Source: Arenicola marina (lineage: Eukaryota > Annelida > Polychaeta > Arenicolidae). From it: a stretch of DNA of 64,000 bases. Below, in pieces: positions 14,540 through 26,565 of the stretch. The translations under genes and the position numbers were made by a program. The first letter of the stretch is position 1, and each line of letters opens with the position of its first letter. The notes under the pieces are model-generated. The model was not told where the DNA came from. It made no database searches and saw only the letters and a list, made by a program, of their open reading frames with translations. The stretch is taken from positions 3,410,001 through 3,474,000 of the forward strand of contig OZ025249.1 in NCBI GenBank assembly GCA_964019135.1, in the 5' to 3' direction.

Positions 14540-14888
14540 GCTATCGCCGGGTCATCACACCTCACACACACACATCATGTTGGTCGCTGACAGCGGTCGG
14601 CCAGTTATCACGGAAGTACTTTTTTTGACCCCTCCTCCCCCTCCCCCTCTCCCCCCCCCCTCCCCACTTCCCGAAACAAGACAACGCTCCTTACTTTACA
14701 AATCACACGCCTCACTCTGTAAATACGCCGTTTGGTTCTGGTTACCCGCCTCAACCCCCTCCCCCTTCATCCGCTCGTCCCCTGACGAAGTTTATCAGTC
14801 GGTCTGTATGTATGTCTGTCCGAAGACCACCAACAGCACACCGGGACCCCCAAATAAATTATCAAATTCATCTCCGGGACAGATGATA
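14540..14888. other. Unique spacer, pyrimidine-rich
   Basis: Contains C/T-rich tracts at 14,628-14,670 and a possible AATAAA near 14,850. No gene is seen. Confidence 0.4.
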
Positions 14889-15115
14889 AAGGCTACCCCC
14901 CACCTCTCCCACCCCTCACCCTACCCTGCCCCACCCTCCACCCCCACCCCTCTCCCTACCCTGCCCCACCCTCCACCCCCACCCCTCTCCTTACCCTGCC
15001 CCACCCTCCACCCCCACCCCTCTCCCTACCCTGCCCCACCCCCCACCCCTCACCCTACCCTGCCCCACCCCCCACCCCCGAACCACCGCTCCCCCACCGA
15101 CTCTCCCTCCACTCC
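14889..15115. repeat. 35-bp C-rich tandem repeat (about 5 copies)
   Basis: Units recur at about 35 bp, marked by CCCTACCCTGCCCCACC at roughly 14,920, 14,955, 14,990, 15,025 and 15,054. Almost no G on the plus strand. Confidence 0.85.
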
Positions 15116-15377
15116 TGTTTAAGTGCCCTCGAGATGGCGTTGCGACACGCAAGTTACGCCCAAACGAAGGGTTGGACGTCGAGACACATCTCCTGGCCCT
15201 TATCCCCTCACCCCCTCACTCCTTCCCAGGACCCCTGCCCGCCGCCTACACTCACGCGCGCGCTCTCACCCACACCCCACACGCTATATGTTCAGGGCAG
15301 TCCCTTGAAGCCCGCGTCACTTGTTGCTGGGCACCTTAGAGCGATGGGTGTCGAGACAGACAGCCCAGCGATAGACC
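15116..15377. other. Unique spacer
   Basis: About 260 bp of unique GC-rich sequence leading into the CAGACAGACCCA array. No support for a gene. Confidence 0.4.
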
Positions 15378-16822
15378 ATGGACAGACCCTCAGACAGACC
15401 CCCAGACAGACCCCCAGACAAACCCCCAGACAGACCCCCAGACAGACCCACAGACAGACCCACAGACAGACCCTCAGACAGACTCACAGACAGACCCTCA
15501 GACAGACTCACAGACAGACCCTCAGACACCCACAGACATCCACAGACAGACCCACAGACAGACCCATGGACAGACCCACAGACAGACCCACAGACAGACC
15601 CTCAGACAGACCCACAGACACCCACAGACACCCACAGACACCCACAGACAGACCCACAGACAGACCCACAGACACCCACAGACACCCACAGACACCCACA
15701 GACAGACCCACAGACAGACCCATGGACAGACCCACAGACACCCACAGACACCAATGGACGGACCCTCAAACAGACCCATGGACAGACCCTCAGACAGACC
15801 CATGGACAGACCCTCAGACACCCACAAACAGACCCATAGACAGACCCACAGACACCCACAGACAGACCCACAGACAGACCCACAGACACCCACAGACAGA
15901 CCCATGGACAGACCCACAGACACCCACAAACAGACCCATAGACAGACCCACAGGCACCCACAGACAGACCCATGGACAGACCCTTAAACAGACCGACAGA
16001 CAGACAGACCCACAGACAGACCCCCAGACAGATCCATGGACAGACCCACAGACAGACCCACAGACAGACCCATGGACAGACCCTCAGACACCCACAAACA
16101 GACCCATAGACAGACCCACAGACACCCACAAACAGACCCACAGACACCCACAAACAGACCCATAGACAGACCCACAGGCACCCACAGACAGACCCATGGA
16201 CAGACCCTCAAACAGACCGACAGACAGACCCATGGACAGACCCTCAGACACCCACAAACAGACCCACAGACAGACCCCCAGACAGATCCATGGACAGACC
16301 CACAGACAGACCCACAGACAGACCCATGGACAGACCCTCAGACACCCACAAACAGACCCACAGACACCCACAAACAGACCCATGGACAGACCCTCAGACA
16401 CCCACAAACAGACCCATGGACAGACCCTCAGACACCCACAAACAGACCCATGGACAGACCCTCAGACACCCACAAACAGACCCATGGACAGACCCACAGA
16501 CACCAACAAACAGACCCATGGACAGACCCTCAGACACCCACAAACAGACCCATGGACAGACCCTCAGACACCCACAAACAGACCCATGGACAGACCCTCA
16601 CACCCACAAACAGACCCATGGACAGACCCTCAGACACCCACAAACAGACCCATGGACAGACCCTCAGACACCCACAAACAGACCCATGGACAAACCTACA
16701 GACAGACCCACAGACAGACCCTCAGACAGACCCACAGACACCCACAGACACCCACAAACAGACCCATAGACAGACCCCCAGACACCCACAAACAGACCCA
16801 TGGACAGACCCTCAGACAGGTC
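15378..16822. repeat. CAGACAGACCCA-type minisatellite with 34-bp higher-order unit
   Basis: The first part alternates 12-bp CAGACAGACCCA and 10-bp CAGACACCCA units. From about 16,320 the array becomes regular in a 34-bp higher-order unit carrying GACCCTCAGACACCCACAAA then CAGACCCATGGACA. Mixed 10- and 12-bp units move the frame between Thr-Asp-Arg-Pro and other tetrapeptide readings on both strands; none is a believable protein. Confidence 0.95.
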
Positions 16823-16849
16823 CATACTTGGACAGAGGATAGTAGGGTC

Positions 16850-17034
16850 GGACTCTGCGACGCGGGAAGCCGTTGATGTTGGTGCGACTCTCCACGCCCC
16901 ATGGTTACCCTGGAGTAGTGCCTGTCTTGCCCACCAGGGGGCCCTGGCCTCGACCGGAGGCGGTGTCCCTGGAGAACGTCAGACGCCCATGCCGCTGTGG
17001 TACAGACACACGTGACCGTGAGAACTTAACACAG
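16850..17034 (+). other. Candidate host exon (weak)
   Basis: Just outside the preceding array is an open, GC-rich stretch ending in CAG|GTGAGT, a strong consensus splice donor at 17,034/17,035. The frame ending on that CAG (phase 0) reads through ENVRRPCRCGTDTRDRENLTQ-like sequence without a stop from about 16,853. The proposed acceptor (TAG at about 16,848) has a poor pyrimidine tract, so the left edge is uncertain and it may be a first exon or a chance donor. No protein family is recognised and no following exon is identified. Confidence 0.25.
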
Positions 17035-17624
17035 GTGAGTGGTCGAACCTGGATCCAGCGAAACACCTGTATTCTCGCTCACTGATTGAAAGCTCATGAA
17101 AGCAAAGACCAAAAATTATTTGGAATCCGTTTTGGTTTCGTATTTTAGTTGCGTTTCACTGAACATGGAATACCAGGAGTCGGCGACACATCGCCAGCTA
17201 TTTAAACCCTGTTCTAGTGTATTCTACAATATTCTATTTTATAAAGCTCCCCGGAAGTGCTGTATACAGGCAGTATCGCAGCTATGTTGGTGCGAGGAAC
17301 ACAAACACATATGATAGGTTGAAATAGGGGTTTATTCAAAACCCAGAAAAAAAGGGTATCGGGTTACATGACGGCTTGGCCTATGGGCCGACACCAGGCC
17401 TTACTAATATGGCGTTGTCTACGCCACCGTTGACAAAGGAGAGCCCGGTCACATCGAATGTACAGCATAGTATACGATATGAGATGTACAGTATAAAGCC
17501 GTATAAAACTTGATCCACGACCCCGTGTGAATCAGGCGTCAACCTCTTTAGGGGTCTTCAGGTTTCATCAGCCATAAAATACAGTTTAATGTTACGGCGA
17601 AAGCAATTAGTGTCAAAGTAACAA
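17035..17624. other. Unique sequence, no gene recognised
   Basis: If the candidate donor at 17,035 is real, this would be intron. There is a short GGCCTATGGGCC palindromic region near 17,378 and nothing else notable. Confidence 0.4.
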
Positions 17625-20600
17625 GGGTGCCCTGGCCCAGGGTTGTATCAATCTGGCTGGGGCACCCTGGCCCAGGGTTGTATCAGTCTGGCTGGGGTAC
17701 CCTGGCCCAGGGTTGTATCAGTGTAGCTGGGGTGCCCTGGCCCAGGGTTGTATCAGTGTAGCTGGGGTGCCCTGGCCTAGGGCTTGTATCAGTGTAGCTG
17801 GGGTGCCCTGGCCCAGGGTTGTATCAGTGTAGCTGGGGTGCCCTGGCCTAGGGCGTGTATCAGTGTAGCTGGGGTGTCATGGCCTAGGGCTTGTATCAGT
17901 GTAGCTGGGGTACCCTGGCCCAGGGTTGTATCAGTGTACCTGTGGTGCCCTGGCCTAGGGCTTGTCTCAGTGTAGCTGAGGTGTCATGGCCTAGGGCTTG
18001 TATCAGTGTAGCTGGGGTGCCCTGGCCCAGGGTTGTATCAGTGTAGCTGGGGTGTCCTGGCCTAGGACTTGTATCAGTGTAGCTGGGGTGCCCTGGCCTA
18101 GGGCTTGTATCAGTGTAGCTGGGGTGCCGTGGCCTATGGCTTGTATCAGTGTAGCTGGGGTGCCCTAGCTGGCCCAGGGTTGTATCAGTGTAGCTGGGGT
18201 ACCCTGGCCTATGGCTTGTATCAGTGTAGCTGGGGTGCCCTAGCTGGCCCAGGGTTGTATCAGTGTAGCTGGGGTACCCTGGCCCAGGGTTGCATCAGTG
18301 TAGCTGGGGTGCCCTGGCCCAGGGTTGTATCAGTGTAGCTGGGGTGCCCTGGCCTAGGGCTTGTATCAGTGTAGCTGGGGTGCCCTGGGCCAGGGTTGTA
18401 TCAGTGTAGCTGGGGTGTCCTGGCCCAGGGTTGTATCAGTGTAGCTGGGGTGTCCTGGCCCAGGGTTGTATCAGTGTAGCTGGGGTGCCCTGGCCCAGGG
18501 TTGTATCAGTGTAGCTGGGGTGCCCTGGCCCAGGGTTGTATCAGTGTAGCTGGGGTACCCTGGACCAGGGTTGTATCAGTGTAGCTGGGGTGCCCTGGCC
18601 CAGGGTTGTATCAGTGTAGCTGGGGTGTCCTGGCCCAGGGTTGTATCAGTGTAGCTGGGGTGTCCTGGCCCAGGGTTGTATCAGTGCAGCTGGGGTGCCC
18701 TGGCCTAGGGCTTGTATCAGTCTGGCTGGGGTACCCTGGCCCAGGGTTGTATCAGTGTAGCTGGGGTGCCCTGGCCCATGGGTTGTATCAGTGTAGCTGG
18801 GGTGCCCTGGGCCAGGGTTGTATCAGTGTAGCTGGGGTGTCCTGGCCTAGGGCTTGTATCAGTGTAGCTGGGGTGCCCTGGCCCAGGGTTGTATCAGTGT
18901 AGCTGGGGTGCCCTGGCCCAGGGTTGTATCAGTGTAGCTGGGGTGCCCTGGCCCAGGGTTGTATCAGTGTAGCTGGGGTGCCCTGGCCCAGGGTTGTATC
19001 AGTGTAGCTGGGTTGCCCTGGCCTAGGGCTTGTATCAGTGTAGCTGGGGTACTCTGGCCCAGGGTTGTATCAGTGTAGCTGGGGTGCCCTGGCCCAGGGT
19101 TGTATCAGTGTAGCTGGGGTGCCCTGGCCCAGGGTTGTATCAGTGTAGCTGGGGTGCCCTGGCCCAGGGTTGTATCAGTGTAGCTGGGGTGCCCTGGCCC
19201 AGGGTTGTATCAGTGTAGCTGGGGTGTCCTGGCCCAGGGTTGTATCAGTATAGCTGGGGTGTCCTGGCCCAGGGTTGTATCAGTGTAGCTGGGGTGCCCT
19301 GGCCCAGGGTTGTATCAGTGTAGCTGGGGTACCCTGGCCCAGGGTTGTATCAGTGTAGGTGGGGTGCCCTGGCCCAGGGTTGTGTCAGTGTAGCTGGGGT
19401 GTCCTGGCCCAGGGTTGTATCAGTGTAGCTGGGGTGTCCTGGCCCAGGGTTGTATCAGTGTAGCTGGGGTGTCCTGGCCCAGGGTTGTATCAGTGTAGCT
19501 GGGGTGCCCGGGCCCAGGGTTGTATCAGTGTAGCTGGGGTACCCTGGCCCAGGGTTGTATCAGTGTAGCTGGGGTACCCTGGCCCAGGGTTGTATCAGTG
19601 TAGCTGGGGTGCCCTGGCCTAGGGCTTGTATCAGTGTAGCTGGGGTGCCCTGGCCCAGGGTTGTATCAGTGTAGCTGGGGTGCCCTGGCCCAGGGTTGTA
19701 TCAGTGTAGCTGGGGTGCCCTGGCCTAGGGCTTGTATCAGTGTAGCTGGGGTGCCCTGGGCCAGGGTTGTATCATTGTAGCTGGGGTGCCCTGGCCCAGG
19801 GTTGTATCAGTGTAGCTGGGGTGCCCTGGCCCAGGGTTGTATCAGTGTAGCTGGGGTGCCCTGGCCTAGGGCTTGTATCAGTGTAGCTGGGGTGCCCTGG
19901 GCCAGGGTTGTATCAGTGTAGCTGGGGTGTCCTGGCCCAGGGTTGTATCAGTTTAGCTGGGGTGCCCTGGCCCAGGGCTTGTATCAGTGTAGCTGGGGTG
20001 CCCTGACCTAGGGCTTGTATCAGTGTAGCTGGGGTGCCCTGGCCCAGGGTTGTATCAGTGTAGCTGGGGTGCCTTGGCCCAGGGCGGGACGTGTATCAGT
20101 GTAGCTGGGGTGCCCTGGCCTAGGGCTTGTATCAGTGTAGCAGGGGTGCCCTGGCCCAGGGTTGTATCAGTGTAGCTGGGGTGCCCTGGCCTAGGGCTTG
20201 TATCAGTGTAGCAGGGGTGTCCTGGCCCAGGGTTGTATCAGTGTAGCTGGGGTACCCTGGCCCAGGGTTGTATCAGTGTAGCTGGGGTACCCTGGCCCAG
20301 GGTTGTATCAGTGTAGCTGGGGTACCCTGGCCCAGGGTTGTATCAGTGTAGCTGGGGTACCCTGGCCCAGGGTTGTATCAGTGTAGCTGGGGTGTCCTGG
20401 CCCAGGGTTGTATCAGTGTAGCTGGGGTGTCCTGGCCCAGGGTTGTATCAGTGTAGCTGGGGTACCCTGGCCCAGGGTTGTATCAGTGTAGCTGGGGTAC
20501 CCTGGCCCAGGGTTGTATCAGTGTAGCTGGGGTACCCTGGCCCAGGGTTGTATCAGTGTAGCTGGGGTGTCCTGGCCCAGGGTTGTATCAGTGTAGCTGG

Positions 20601-22491
20601 GGTGCCCTGGCCTAGGGCTTGTATCAGTGTAGCTGGGGTACCCTGGCCCAGGGTTGTATCAGTGTAGCTGGGATACCCTGGCCCAGGGTTGTATCAGTGT
20701 AGCTGGGGTGTCCTGGCCCAGGGTTGTATCAGTGTAGCTGGGGTGTCCTGGCCCAGGGTTGTATCAGTGTAGCTGGGGTACCCTGGCCCAGGGTTGTATC
20801 AGTGTAGCTGGGGTGCCCTGGCCCAGGGTTGTATCAGTGTAGCTGGGGTGCCCTGGCCTAGGGCTTGTATCAGTGTAGCTGGGGTGTCCTGGCCCAGGGT
20901 TGTATCAGTGTAGCTGGGGTACCCTGGCCCAGGGTTGTATCAGTGTAGCTGGGGTGTCCTGGCCCAGGGTTGTATCAGTGTAGCTGGGGTACCCTGGACC
21001 AGGGTTGTATCAGTGTAGCTGGGGTGCCCTGGCCTAGGGCTTGTATCAGTGTAGCTGGGGTGTCCTGGCCCAGGGTTGTATCAGTGTAGCTGGGGTACCC
21101 TGGACCAGGGTTGTATCAGTGTAGCTGGGGTGTCCTGGCCCAGGGTTGTATCAGTGTAGCTGGGGTACCCTGGCCCAGGGTTGTATCAGTGTAGCTGGGG
21201 TGTCCTGGCCCAGGGTTGTATCAGTGTAGCTGGGGTACCCTGGCCCAGGGTTGTATCAGTGTAGCTGGGGTACCCTAGCCCAGGGTTGTATCAGTGTAGC
21301 TGGGGTGTCCTGGCCCAGGGTTGTATCAGTGTAGCTGGGGTGTCCTGGCCCAGGGTTGTATCAGTGTAGCTGGGGTGTCCTGGCCCAGGGTTGTATCAGT
21401 GTAGCTGGGGTGTCCTGGCCCAGGGTTGTATCAGTGTAGCTGGGGTACCCTGGCCCAGGGTTGTATCAGTGTAGCTGGGGTGCCCTGGCCCAGGGTTGTA
21501 TCAGTGTAGCTGGGATACCCTGGCCCAGGGTTGTATCAGTGTAGCTGGGGTGTCCTGGCCCAGGGTTGTATCAGTGTCGCTGGGGTACCCTGGCCCAGGG
21601 TTGTATCAGTGTAGCTGGGGTACCCTGGCCCAGGGTTGTATCAGTGTAGCTGGGATACCCTGGCCCAGGGTTGTATCAGTGTAGCTGGGGTGTCCTGGCC
21701 CAGGGTTGTATCAGTGTAGCTGGGGTGCCCTGGCCCAGGGTTGTATCAGTGTAGCTGGGGTGTCCTGGCCCAGGGTTGTATCAGTGTCGCTGGGGTACCC
21801 TGGCCCAGGGTTGTATCAGTGTAGCTGGGGTACCCTGGCCCAGGGTTGTATCAGTGTAGCTGGGGTACCCTGGCCCAGGGTTGTATCAGTGTAGCTGGGG
21901 TACCCTGGCCCAGGGTTGTATCAGTGTAGCTGGGGTGTCCTGGCCCAGGGTTGTATCAGTGTAGCTGGGGTGTCCTGGCCCAGGGTTGTATCAGTGTAGC
22001 TGGGGTACCCTGGCCCAGGGTTGTATCAGTGTAGCTGGGGTGTCCTGGCCCAGGGTTGTATCAGTGTAGCTGGGGTGTCCTGGCCCAGGGTTGTATCAGT
22101 GTAGCTGGGGTACCCTGGCCCAGGGTTGTATCAGTGTAGCTGGGGTGCCCTGGCCCAGGGTTGTATCAGTGTAGCTGGGGTGCCCTGGCCTAGGGCTTGT
22201 ATCAGTGTAGCTGGGGTACCCTGGCCCAGGGTTGTATCAGTGTAGCTGGGGTGTCCTGGCCCAGGGTTGTATCAGTGTAGCTGGGGTACCCTGGCCCAGG
22301 GTTGTATCAGTGTAGCTGGGGTGTCCTGGCCCAGGGTTGTATCAGTTTAGCTGGGGTACCCTGGCCCAGGGTTGTATCAGTGTAGCTGGGGTACCCTGGC
22401 CCAGGGTTGTATCAGTGTAGCTGGGGTACCCTGGCCCAGGGTTGTATCAGTGTAGCTGGGGTACCCTGGCCTAGGGCTTGTATCAGTGTAG
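17625..22491. repeat. 35/36-bp minisatellite with CCCTGG/CCAGGG palindrome (about 139 copies)
   Basis: Units of 35 bp contain GTATCAGTGTAGCTGGGGT, then GCCC, GTCC or ACCC, then TGGCCCAGGGTT. A second unit type of 36 bp has GGCCTAGGGCTT in place of GGCCCAGGGTT. Each main unit carries CCCTGG-C-CCAGGG, a 6-bp inverted repeat with one-base spacer, so every unit can extrude a small hairpin. The 35-bp length puts successive units in different frames, and TAG in the unit interrupts translation, so no long open frame exists. Confidence 0.96.
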
Positions 22492-22737
22492 TTCTAGGGT
22501 TTATTGGGGCCACCATTTGGTTAGATCCTTGTCTCACAGCTGGATGTGTGTATGAGCCGACCACAGGTCTGGCTGTCTGAGCCCCCTCTTCCCTCTGAGG
22601 GTGGTCACGAGATAATAAGGGATCCCCAATCACCCTTGTGGCAACCCTTTGATATCTGTGCCTTGGTTTGCTTTCGTCTCACTCCCGTTGTCTACTCACG
22701 AAATTATAAGGATACTGGTATAACGCGTTTAAAGCTA
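22492..22737. other. Unique spacer between arrays
   Basis: About 245 bp of unique sequence. No gene, RNA gene or transposon end is recognisable. Confidence 0.4.
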
Positions 22738-23815
22738 TTGGTTGTGTTGAAAGCTATGGGTTCATGTGTTGAAAGCTATGGGTTCATGTGTTGAAAGCTA
22801 TGGGTTCATGTGTTGAAAGCTATGGGTTCATGTGTTGAAAGCCATGGGATGTGTTAAAAGCTATAGTATAATTATGTTGAAAGCTATGGAATGTGTTGAA
22901 AACTATGGGATGTGTTGGAAGCTATGGCATGTTGAAAGCTATAGGTTCATGTGTTGAAAGCTATGGGTTCATGTGTTGAAAGCTATGGGTTCATGTGTTG
23001 AAAACTATGGGTTCATGCGTTGAAAGCTATGGGATGTGTTAAAAGCTATAGTATATGTTGAAAGTATGAGGTGTGTTGACAGCTATGGGATGTGTTGACA
23101 GCTATGGAAAGTGTTGACAGCTATGAGATGTGTTGAAAGATAAGGGATGTGTTGAAAGCTATGGGTTCATATGTTGAAAGCTATGGGATGTGTTGAAAGC
23201 TATAGTATATGTTGAAAACTATGAAATGTGTTGAAAGACATGGGATGTGTTGACAGCTATGGGATGTGTTGACAGCTATGGGATGTGTTGAAAGCTATGG
23301 GATGTGCTGAAAGCTATGGGATGTGTTGACAGCTGTGGGATGTGTTGACAGCTATGGGATGTGTTGAAAGCTATGGGATGTCTTGAAAGCTATGGGATGT
23401 GTTGACAGCTATGGGATGTCTTGAAAGCTATGGGATGTGTTGAAAGCTATGGGATGTGTTGACAGCTATGGGATGTGTTGACAGCTATGGGATGTGTTGA
23501 CAGCTATGGGATGTGTTGAAAGCTATAGGATGTCTTGAAAGCTATGGGATGTGTTGACAGCTATGGGATGTGTTGACAGCTATGGGATGTCTTGAAAGCT
23601 ATGGGATGTGTTGACAGCTATGGGATGTGTTGACAGCTATGGGATGTCTTGACAGCTATGGGGTGTGTTGACAGCTACGGGATGTCTTGAAAGCTATGGG
23701 ATGTCTTGGCATCTATGGGATGTGTTGACAGCTATGGGATGTCTTGAAAGCTATGGGATGTGTTGACAGCTATGGGATGTCTTGAAAGCTATGGGATGTG
23801 TTGCCAGCTATATAT
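22738..23815. repeat. 19/22-bp AGCTATGGG minisatellite
   Basis: The left part uses a 22-bp unit with GTTGAAAGCTATGGGTTCAT. The main part uses a 19-bp unit with GTTGACAGCTATGGGATGT or GTTGAAAGCTATGGGATGT. Degenerate units continue on the far side of the retrotransposon fragment (24,287-24,350, AAAAGCTATGGATAC and AACAGCTATG), showing that the fragment inserted into the array. Confidence 0.93.
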
Positions 23816-23825
23816 CGTTGATAGT

Positions 23826-24286
23826 TATGGAATCCTACTGCAACTATGAAAGTATTTATAAGCCTAGCGCGGCACTCCCTAGGTATAGATGTGTTCACCA
23901 GCTTGCTATAGACACAGGTAGATATAGTGGAACAACGCTAGGTAATCGAACCTGTGTCTTCTGTAATGATAAGGGGCATGTAGTGTTAGAGGACGAAAAA
24001 CATTTTTTATTGAGATGCCCACTGTATAACGAGTTACGAAACAAGTACATGTATATGGAGGCGAAATATTTGGAGCATATACATTTTGAAACCTTTCTGG
24101 AGCTAATGCAAACCACGGTAAAACATGAACTATGAAATTTAGCCGTATATAGGGCAGAAGAGCTATATTCCTTGCACATAAGCAGCGAGGCCAGCGCTAA
24201 CTGATTGATTGTATGTATGTTTTCTTTTTGTACTTTAGGCCTGTAGGCCTAATATACAAATAAATTATTATAATCTAAAAAAAAAA
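23826..24286 (+). mobile_element. 5'-truncated non-LTR retrotransposon 3' end
   Basis: The last ~100 codons of a LINE ORF2 end at a TGA near 24,135, followed by a 3' UTR, AATAAA at 24,259-24,264 and a 10-A tail at 24,277-24,286. The peptide has the C-terminal zinc-binding pattern of many LINE reverse transcriptases: C-F-C-N ... E-D-E-K-H-F-L-L-R-C-P-L-Y, i.e. CxxC followed by HxxxxC. This resembles the tails of CR1-, L2- or RTE-like elements more than those of the two L1/Tx1-like elements further right, but the clade cannot be fixed from the tail alone. It is embedded in the 19-bp minisatellite. A clear target-site duplication could not be read because the host sequence is repetitive. Confidence 0.8.
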
Positions 24287-25127
24287 GATGCGTAAAAGCT
24301 ATGGATACATAATGTTTCAAGAAATATGGGTATACGGTGTTAACAGCTATGCTCGTGTCACCCACTAGGATTAAGACCTGTTTGAAGCTAGGAGTTCGGC
24401 GAAACCATGTTGATCAATGTTAGACTTACGAAAGACATGTTGTTGAAAAAAGGCGTCCTCGTTAAAAGAAAGAGGGGCTGTAGGTCCGGCCCCTACCCCC
24501 CCCCCCCCTCCCATGGAGTCATGGTAAAGTATATATTATGTGAACACTTTCGAATATTCTTGAGATTTCTGCTCCGGGGATTGAAGGAAAAAAAAGGCGA
24601 AAATGGGTCACGCGGGCGGCACATATGTAGGCCTATATACCTAACTATAGGTCGTGCCCCCCCCCCCCCACCACCCCCCGGGGAGTCTATGCCAGAACTA
24701 TAGTTGTATAAGGCGGCCAGGTTGTCACACTGTCCTTCTCTCCGTGTTAAGTAGCGACATAACAAAGGAAGAATTACCTGCAATTTCTATTGATTAACAA
24801 TGTACAACCTCAACCTCAATAGGGTCACAGGGTACACGTGTTGGTGTGTGGAGCGACCGCGAGGGGGCGCCTGTCTGCATGGAGACGTCTGTGCCGTCGA
24901 GTGTCTGGTCCTGGGTCTTGGCGACGACACGAGGACTCTCCAGACGGGGGAGGGGGGGGGGGGGGGTGGAGAGCGGGGTGGGGGGGTGGGGTGGGGGGGG
25001 GTGGGGGGGCTGGTATCCTCAAAGCTCAGTAATCAGTCGCACCTGCATAATAACCTCATAACAGTGAATAATTCATAAGCCACGACGGTGGGATAATAGG
25101 TACCTTCGACCGGAAGTGAGTTCGGGT

Positions 25128-25169
<42 letters not shown>

Positions 25170-26342
25170 GGGGGGCGAGATGCGAATGGCAAGTAGATAG
25201 TACAAAGAAAGCTAAAAAACTTGGCCATAAACGATCTGTTATCAGATGTTCCTTATGTAACACTATATAAAGGATAATATATACCTCACGTGTTAACTAC
25301 CATGGCGGTACCGCACGTGTCTACTTTTACCAACACCGCCAGCATCTTCACAGCATGCGTTACCATTGCCTCTTGACAAATTTTACACTTAATTTGTATG
25401 TTCCTAAGTAAATAGATTATCGACGACCTTCAAATTCCAATATGAATTAAAAATACAAGTTGTTGATAGATTGTTTCTTGTTGCCATGGTGACCTTCTGC
25501 CAGTCTGCCTCAAGTAGCTCTAGCCATGGGTAATGTCATAAAATTGATGTAACTCAGATATTACTTTCTATAAGTATATACTTTTTTCCTCAAATGATTG
25601 ACCACAAATGGACAGCTCTTAAACTGGATTAACTCGCCCAGTGACGTTTACTGTCGTACGCAATGCCCATAATGCATTGCGTATCCAGTGGCGTCATCTG
25701 GTGGAATAAGCTGAAGTACTATTTGATAGACTTTGTCTATATCAACTTCAGACTGTCCAACCCCAGTCAGGATCCACCATAGTCGCCCTGTGGTCTGTAG
25801 GGGACCTTGAGGTTAATATACCCCACCGCATTCAGCGCTTGGTGACTTAATTGGTTTAGAACAGGTGCACGCTGGGAAGGGATATAGGTACTTCCGGGTC
25901 CCACCCTTATCGTTCTCTCTCAACCACTTACACTGGTGACCACGATGGTCGGGAAGCGGGTTTAAGGGGCTGGGGGTTGTGGAGGTTGAGGATGTTCGGG
26001 GGGGGGGGGCGGTGAGGTTGAACGGTTGGGCGTTTTAGGGGATTTGAGGGCTGAGGGATTGGGGTGTGGGTTTCAGGCACGGGGGGCTTAAGGGGTGGGG
26101 TTTGGTTGGAGAGGTGGGGGGGGGGGTTGACGCGCGGGGGTGGGGGTCAAAATGTGGGGGGTTTAGGGATGAGGGTGGGGGAGCGTTTGGAGGTTTAAGG
26201 GGTGAGTGGGAGGATTGAGGGATGGGCGATGGGTCGAGAGGTGGGGTGGGCTGGAGGGGGAGGGCATTTGAGGGGTGGGGGGCTTAAAGGGTGACGAGGG
26301 AGCTCTCCGTAACAACAGACGAGAGCCAGTGTATAGACACCG
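24287..26342. other. Unique sequence with long G tracts
   Basis: After a few decayed minisatellite units the region is unique. G-rich tracts occur at 24,945-25,013 and 25,128-25,168, and a G-rich, C-poor block spans 25,980-26,290. An RFX-like palindrome GTTGCCATGGTGAC lies near 25,480. The sequence at 25,690-25,800 has two weakly complementary arms (CAGTGGCG... / ...CGCCCTG) that could be a decayed hAT-type MITE, but the flanking 8-mers do not match. No gene is supported. Confidence 0.45.
25128..25168. repeat. Homopolymer G tract (41)
   Basis: Forty-one consecutive G on the plus strand, flanked by GGGT on the left and TGGGGGG on the right. It is an extreme quadruplex-forming homopolymer, and its exact length is unreliable in most sequencing methods. 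Confidence 0.9.
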
Positions 26343-26344
26343 GG

Positions 26345-26565
26345 GATAGGGTGGTGATAGGGTGGTGATAGGGTGGTGATAGGGTGGTGATAGGGTGGTG
26401 ATAGGGTGGTGATAGGGTGGTGATAGGGTGGTGATAGGGTGGTGATAGGGTGGTGATAGGGTGGTGATAGGGTGGTGATAGGGTGGTGATAGGGTGGTGA
26501 TAGGGTGGTGATAGGGTGGTGATAGGGTGGTGATAGGGTGGTGATAGGGTGGTGATAGGGTGGTG
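26345..26565. repeat. 11-bp minisatellite GGGTGGTGATA (about 20 copies)
   Basis: Near-perfect tandem copies of GGGTGGTGATA. As 11 is not divisible by 3, the minus-strand frames read a repeating His-Pro-Ile-Thr-Thr-Leu-Ser-Pro-Pro-Tyr-His peptide. The uniform copies suggest recent expansion. Confidence 0.97.

Noticed and set aside
13310..14590. Proline/serine/histidine-rich protein gene
   Set aside because: Pure 12-bp minisatellite; the opposite strand is equally open.
15134..16842. Thr-Asp-Arg-Pro repeat protein
   Set aside because: Mixed 10- and 12-bp units produce different open frames on both strands; no flanking coding signals.
25690..25800. hAT-type MITE
   Set aside because: CAGTGGCG and CGCCCTG ends are only roughly inverted and the flanking 8-mers (TGCGTATC, TGGTCTGT) do not match.
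26345..26565. Interstitial telomeric repeat
   Set aside because: GGGTGGTGATA contains TAGGG-like strings at the unit junction but is not TTAGGG and has an 11-bp period.
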